From assembly GCA_003024985.2 (NCBI GenBank), contig PXIH01S0034313.1: 10,172 bases of DNA; one strand, given 5' to 3'. The stretch comes from Euperipatoides rowelli (lineage: Eukaryota; Onychophora; Udeonychophora; Euonychophora; Peripatopsidae). The notes under the pieces were generated by a model, which worked only from the letters and a program-made list of their open reading frames with translations, had not been told where the DNA came from and searched no databases. The position numbers and the translations under genes are program-made. Positions 7,393 through 10,172 of this stretch are shown in pieces. Position 1 is the first letter of the stretch. Each line of letters starts with the position of its first letter.

Positions 7393-8076
7393 TTAGATCA
7401 GATCAAGTCTATAATTTTGGATTATTTAGAGATGCAAAGATTTTCAAATACTGTATACAATTAGGGAAAATAAATCACCAGACTACCAATAAGAAATTGA
7501 CTAAAGATCATAAAAATGAAATAATACACTCAATTGAAAACTTTTTATACTTTAGAAAATCTACTCAGTACAACAAAATTTAGATAAAATATTAGCCTAC
7601 ATAAATACTATTGATTTTATAGCCTACCAAATTAAAAAATTGGTTAACTGATTTTACCTTCACCTGTTCTAAATTAAAATCTATATTTAAAAACTTTAAC
7701 TCCTTCGGTATTGAACCACTTCCTAATCATTAAATATATTTTATCTAAAAGACATTAAAATAATGAATTAGATTTGACTTTTTAAAGGACTCCTAAGAGA
7801 ATATATTATAGATGAAAAACAATCCTTTGAAGGATTTAATTTTGAAGAAAAAAATAATGCAACAGAAAGAACAGAGAACATAGATATCTCTACTTTTGAG
7901 GAGGTAATAATGAAAGAGCAAAATGAGATTGACATTCTATTGGTAAAATAACAGAAAATACTTTTGACTTACCGGTACCTAAGATTTCAATAAATTATAA
8001 AACAAAGCATTTGGCTTTGACTGAACTGAGAAGATGGATAGCATGGCCAAATATTCAACTCAAAAACTCAACCTTT
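7393..8076 (+). pseudogene. Chain of coding-like fragments in shifting frames, unknown protein
   Basis: Successive open stretches on the plus strand overlap or abut with frame changes. They are 7393-7464 (DQIKSIILDYLEMQRFSNT), 7458-7583 (KLTKDHKNEIIHSIENFLYF), 7565-7651 (QQNLDKILAYINTIDFIAYQ), 7778-7951 (ENIDISTFEEVIMKEQNEID) and 7942 onward (TKHLALTELRRWIAWPNIQL), the last crossing into the inverted-repeat element at 8077. The peptides have balanced charged and hydrophobic content and Trp residues (RRWIAWPN), which random A/T sequence rarely gives. They are consistent with the middle of one decayed gene that may begin at 6752 and go on after 9308. No known family is recognised. Confidence 0.3.
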
Positions 8077-8483
8077 AGTCCAGTCAAATTAGATTATTTT
8101 TGGACGTTTAGTGGAAAAAATTAACAAGAAGCTGATTTTTTGCCGAAACCTGCTTCTCACCATTTTAAAAGTCCCCACTGATCGGGATATGTGAAATGGC
8201 GACCATAAAAGGTTTTTTTTTTTTACATTTAAATAGAGGAAATGGTAGTCCGCACGACAAAATTACAATAGATAATAATTGTAGATTATTAATTTCTCTA
8301 CAAAAATATTAATATCACTTTAAGGCTAGGACATATCGTTTAGCCGTAAAAAAAACAAAAAACAGTGAAGTTGTAATTTGTCTGAATGCTGCAACTTTTT
8401 GCATCAATACCCACTCACACTATCCTTCATACTTCTGCAATAATTTTTTTCACTTTAACAATTATTGTTAAACAAGAGTGTAT
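8077..8483 (+). repeat. Left long inverted-repeat arm
   Basis: It pairs with 9308-8906 on the opposite strand throughout. The strongest blocks are around 8168-8186, 8234-8265, 8361-8380 and 8404-8422. Confidence 0.8.
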
Positions 8484-8905
8484 TTAGAATGTAAATAGTT
8501 TGGTTACATATACTCAGAATTGTTTTTACAATTAAATCAAAGTGTGTGGGAGAGTAGGGGGAGGGGTGAGATAATTAAAATTAGACATGAAAATTGATTC
8601 TGTACATATAATATATAAATCTTTTGTAATATTTAGTCTAATTCTTATACTCATACATTCATTTAATTTTCAACTTTATTTTAACAAACAGTATAATAAA
8701 TAAAACTTAATAGTAACTAATTATTATTCAATTAACACTTCAGAAAACTATCATAATTAAAATGATTTAATAATAAAACTATTAGAAGTCAACATTTTTT
8801 ATTTCTAATTAAGTCTACTTTATTTACTGAAAAATTTCACTTTTATTTGAAACACTTCCCGCCAAAAAAATTAATTATTGTCTGTTAGTTTTTATTTAAT
8901 ATAAT

Positions 8906-9308
8906 ATACACTTTTGGTTAACATATTAAAGTGGCAAAAACCTTATTGCAAAAGTATGATTTATAGTGTGAGTGGGTATTGAGGCAAAGAGTTACAGCAT
9001 CCATACAAATTACAACTTCACTGTTTTTTTTTTTGCTGCTAAATGCTATGTCCAACCATAAAGTGACAAATCTTTCTTGTAGAGAATTTTATCCTCTACA
9101 ATTATTATGTATGGTAATTTTGTCGTGCGGAGTACCATTTCCTCTAAAAAAGCAAAAAATCAATTTACGGTCACCATTTTCCAATATGGCGGCCAAAGCA
9201 CACACCCGATCAGTGGGGACTTTTATGTTAAATAAAAGGGTGAGAGGAAGGTTTCTGCAAAAAATGAGCTTGCTAATTTTCCCCCCTAAAAAGTCTAATT
9301 TGACGACT
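8906..9308 (-). repeat. Right long inverted-repeat arm
   Basis: It is the reverse complement of 8077-8483 with substitutions and a few indels. Divergence between the arms, judged by eye at about a fifth to a quarter of positions, implies an old copy. Confidence 0.8.
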
Positions 9309-9746
9309 ACTTATCTGGTTCAGAATATAGAGATTTATATACATCTACCATTAGCGATTACAAATTTGCTGAAGTATCAATAAGTTAATCATTTACAGCT
9401 AGATGAGATCAAATAATGAAAATGATGACCAAGATCAATACTTGTCTTTCTGGGATGATAATATCTGTATCGACAAATATTGTTAATATATTGGACAATA
9501 ATATAATAATAGACTTGAACAATTCCTATTAGATGTTGATTTTAAATAATTTTATATATTACATTATACTCCCAAACAACCCTAAAAACATTTATTTAAC
9601 ATCTTCAATTCCAACAAACATCGAAAATGATTATAATGGAAGCCAGATCTACTAAAATTGATGAGGTGATCTCAAATACAATATTCAAGATAGAAGACAT
9701 CAATTATACATTGATGTTGCAATTAATATTCAATTATCAACAATGA
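9309..9746 (+). pseudogene. Coding-like fragments continuing after the inverted-repeat element, unknown protein
   Basis: Immediately right of the element, 9311-9388 is open and reads GSEYRDLYTSTISDYKFAEV. Then 9403-9486 gives NNENDDQDQYLSFWDDNI, and 9600-9746 gives EARSTKIDEVISNTIFKIED followed by INYTLMLQLI. As on the left side of the element, these are in different frames but keep protein-like composition. The simplest reading is that the long-inverted-repeat element inserted into an already decaying or later-decayed gene. I do not recognise the protein. Confidence 0.25.
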
Positions 9747-9781
9747 TACTAAATAAAGGCGTTGGCAATCTTAAAACTAAC

Positions 9782-9858
9782 TTAACACGTTCGCTGCGAA
9801 TCCGAGTCAACACAAACTTTCACAATATGTTGACTCGAATCCGAGTCCCTTGTGTTAA
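9782..9858. mobile_element. 77-bp TTAA-bounded miniature element, piggyBac-like
   Basis: The stretch begins TTAACACGTTCGCTGCG and ends CCCTTGTGTTAA, so both edges are TTAA and the termini TTAACAC/GTGTTAA are exact inverted repeats. Inside, CCGAGTCAACA and TGTTGACTCG pair, and GAATCCGAGTC occurs twice (9797-9807 and 9837-9847). TTAA target duplications with TTAACAC/TTAACCC-type ends are characteristic of piggyBac-family MITEs. The block is GC-rich relative to its surroundings and folds into a nearly complete hairpin. It is far too short to code for a transposase. Confidence 0.6.
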
Positions 9859-10040
9859 AAGCTTCAAAATGCAAATATGAATTGAGCAACAGAGTTAAAC
9901 ATTTTTTTATCATTTAGTCACATAAAATAGGAAATAAAAAACATTTCTGGATCGTTTGAAATTTTCTTTAGTTTGGGGGTCACAATATTATTTCAAAATT
10001 TATCAAGTGATTCTGAAATTTTGACTTTCAGGTAGCATAT
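9859..10040. other. No gene recognised
   Basis: AT-rich sequence between the miniature element and the right-end repeat. No domain or structured repeat was seen. Confidence 0.35.
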
Positions 10041-10047
10041 TATATAG

Positions 10048-10140
10048 GGTTGCCATATTTCCCGGAAATGCGGGAATTGCACGGATTTCAGCCTTAACAC
10101 CTGGTGCCCGCCCGGCTATATATGCTTAATATTTCCCGGA
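10048..10140. repeat. Fragment of an interspersed repeat with paired ATATTTCCCGGA words
   Basis: GGGTTGCCATATTTCCCGGAAATGCGGGAATT starts a GC-richer block, and ATATTTCCCGGA recurs at 10129-10140. CCCGGAAATGCGGG is nearly palindromic. The GGGTTGCCA lead-in resembles the CAGGGTTGCCA-type ends of some hAT-like MITEs, but the other end is not in the window, so the identity is open. Confidence 0.3.
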
Positions 10141-10172
10141 TTTAGGATTTAATATACTGTATATAAATTTAT

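Larger units (their letters stand above)
8077..9308. mobile_element. 1.23-kb element built of two roughly 405-bp inverted repeats (long-TIR, foldback-like; Polinton-like termini)
   Basis: Bases 8077-8483 and 8906-9308 are imperfect reverse complements over their whole length. Shared blocks include the ends (AGTC..GTCAAATTAGA), AAAGTCCCCACTGATCGGG, GAGGAAATGGTA and TCCGCACGACAAAATTAC, AACAGTGAAGTTGTAATTTG and CAATACCCACTCACACTAT. The right arm has small insertions relative to the left (for example about 9 bp near 9224-9232). The spacer (8484-8905) is AT-rich, with a purine-rich GTGTGTGGGAGAGTAGGGGG patch and no coding signal. The termini begin with AG, and the flanks 8071-8076 (ACCTTT) and 9309-9314 (ACTTAT) match at 4 of 6 positions, compatible with an eroded 6-bp target duplication. 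AG ends, long TIRs and 6-bp duplications are Polinton features, but other long-TIR or foldback families also fit. An open frame at 8979-9383 is only a shadow of the right arm. Confidence 0.8.

Noticed and set aside
8979-9383. 134-codon open frame, the longest in the window
   Set aside because: It lies almost wholly in the right inverted-repeat arm, and its peptide has runs of Phe from a T tract. The corresponding stretch of the left arm does not preserve the frame, so it is a by-product of the repeat.
1-10172. CRISPR array, tRNA, rRNA, bacterial promoter or operon signals
   Set aside because: No regularly spaced direct repeats, cloverleaf-like segments or rRNA-like blocks were seen, and the content is eukaryotic mobile-element debris.

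Overview
The window looks like eukaryotic, most likely invertebrate animal, repeat-rich DNA. It is strongly AT-rich, carries long A/T homopolymers, and has no long intact reading frame, no bacterial-style operon, and no tRNA or rRNA that I could recognise. Every recognisable protein segment is a broken copy of a transposable-element or virus-like gene. Two short words (TAGCCTA/TAGGCTA and TACAGTA/TACTGTA) recur more often than composition predicts. That reminds me of some decapod crustacean genomes, but I cannot fix the taxon from this sequence.

Layout, left to right. Bases 1-126 hold an unassigned minus-strand frame running off the left edge. Bases 203-1346 hold the N-terminal half of a protein-primed-type family B DNA polymerase (Polinton/Maverick or related virus-like element), with at least five frame changes and several stops. 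It ends abruptly and passes in frame into a Ty3/gypsy-like retrotransposon relic (1346-3073): Gag core, Asn-rich linker, retroviral-type aspartic protease with its catalytic motif destroyed, and the extreme N-terminal edge of the reverse transcriptase. Bases 3340-3874 form a small element bounded by perfect 20-bp inverted repeats. On the minus strand, 4348-4614 is the C-terminal tail of a LINE (CR1/L2/Rex-like) reverse transcriptase ORF.

From about 4,620 to 6,750 the sequence is AT-rich with a GC-rich patch at 5330-5425 and one weak coding-like stretch at 5546-5748. From 6752 to about 9746 there are coding-like fragments in shifting frames (a PHD-like zinc-finger segment first, then Lys/Glu/Asn-rich helical segments) that I cannot assign to a family. 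These are split by a 1.23-kb element (8077-9308) whose two arms are roughly 405-bp inverted repeats of each other. Near the right end lies a 77-bp TTAA-bounded piggyBac-like miniature element (9782-9858), followed by a CCCGGA-containing repeat fragment that runs to about 10140.

The pieces do not work together as a pathway. The window is best read as a graveyard of at least five mobile-element families nested in or beside one another. The most informative points are the PolB-Gag in-frame junction, the long-inverted-repeat element with Polinton-like AG termini, and the unassigned coding relic it interrupts. I did not find convincing evidence for an intact, new functional system.
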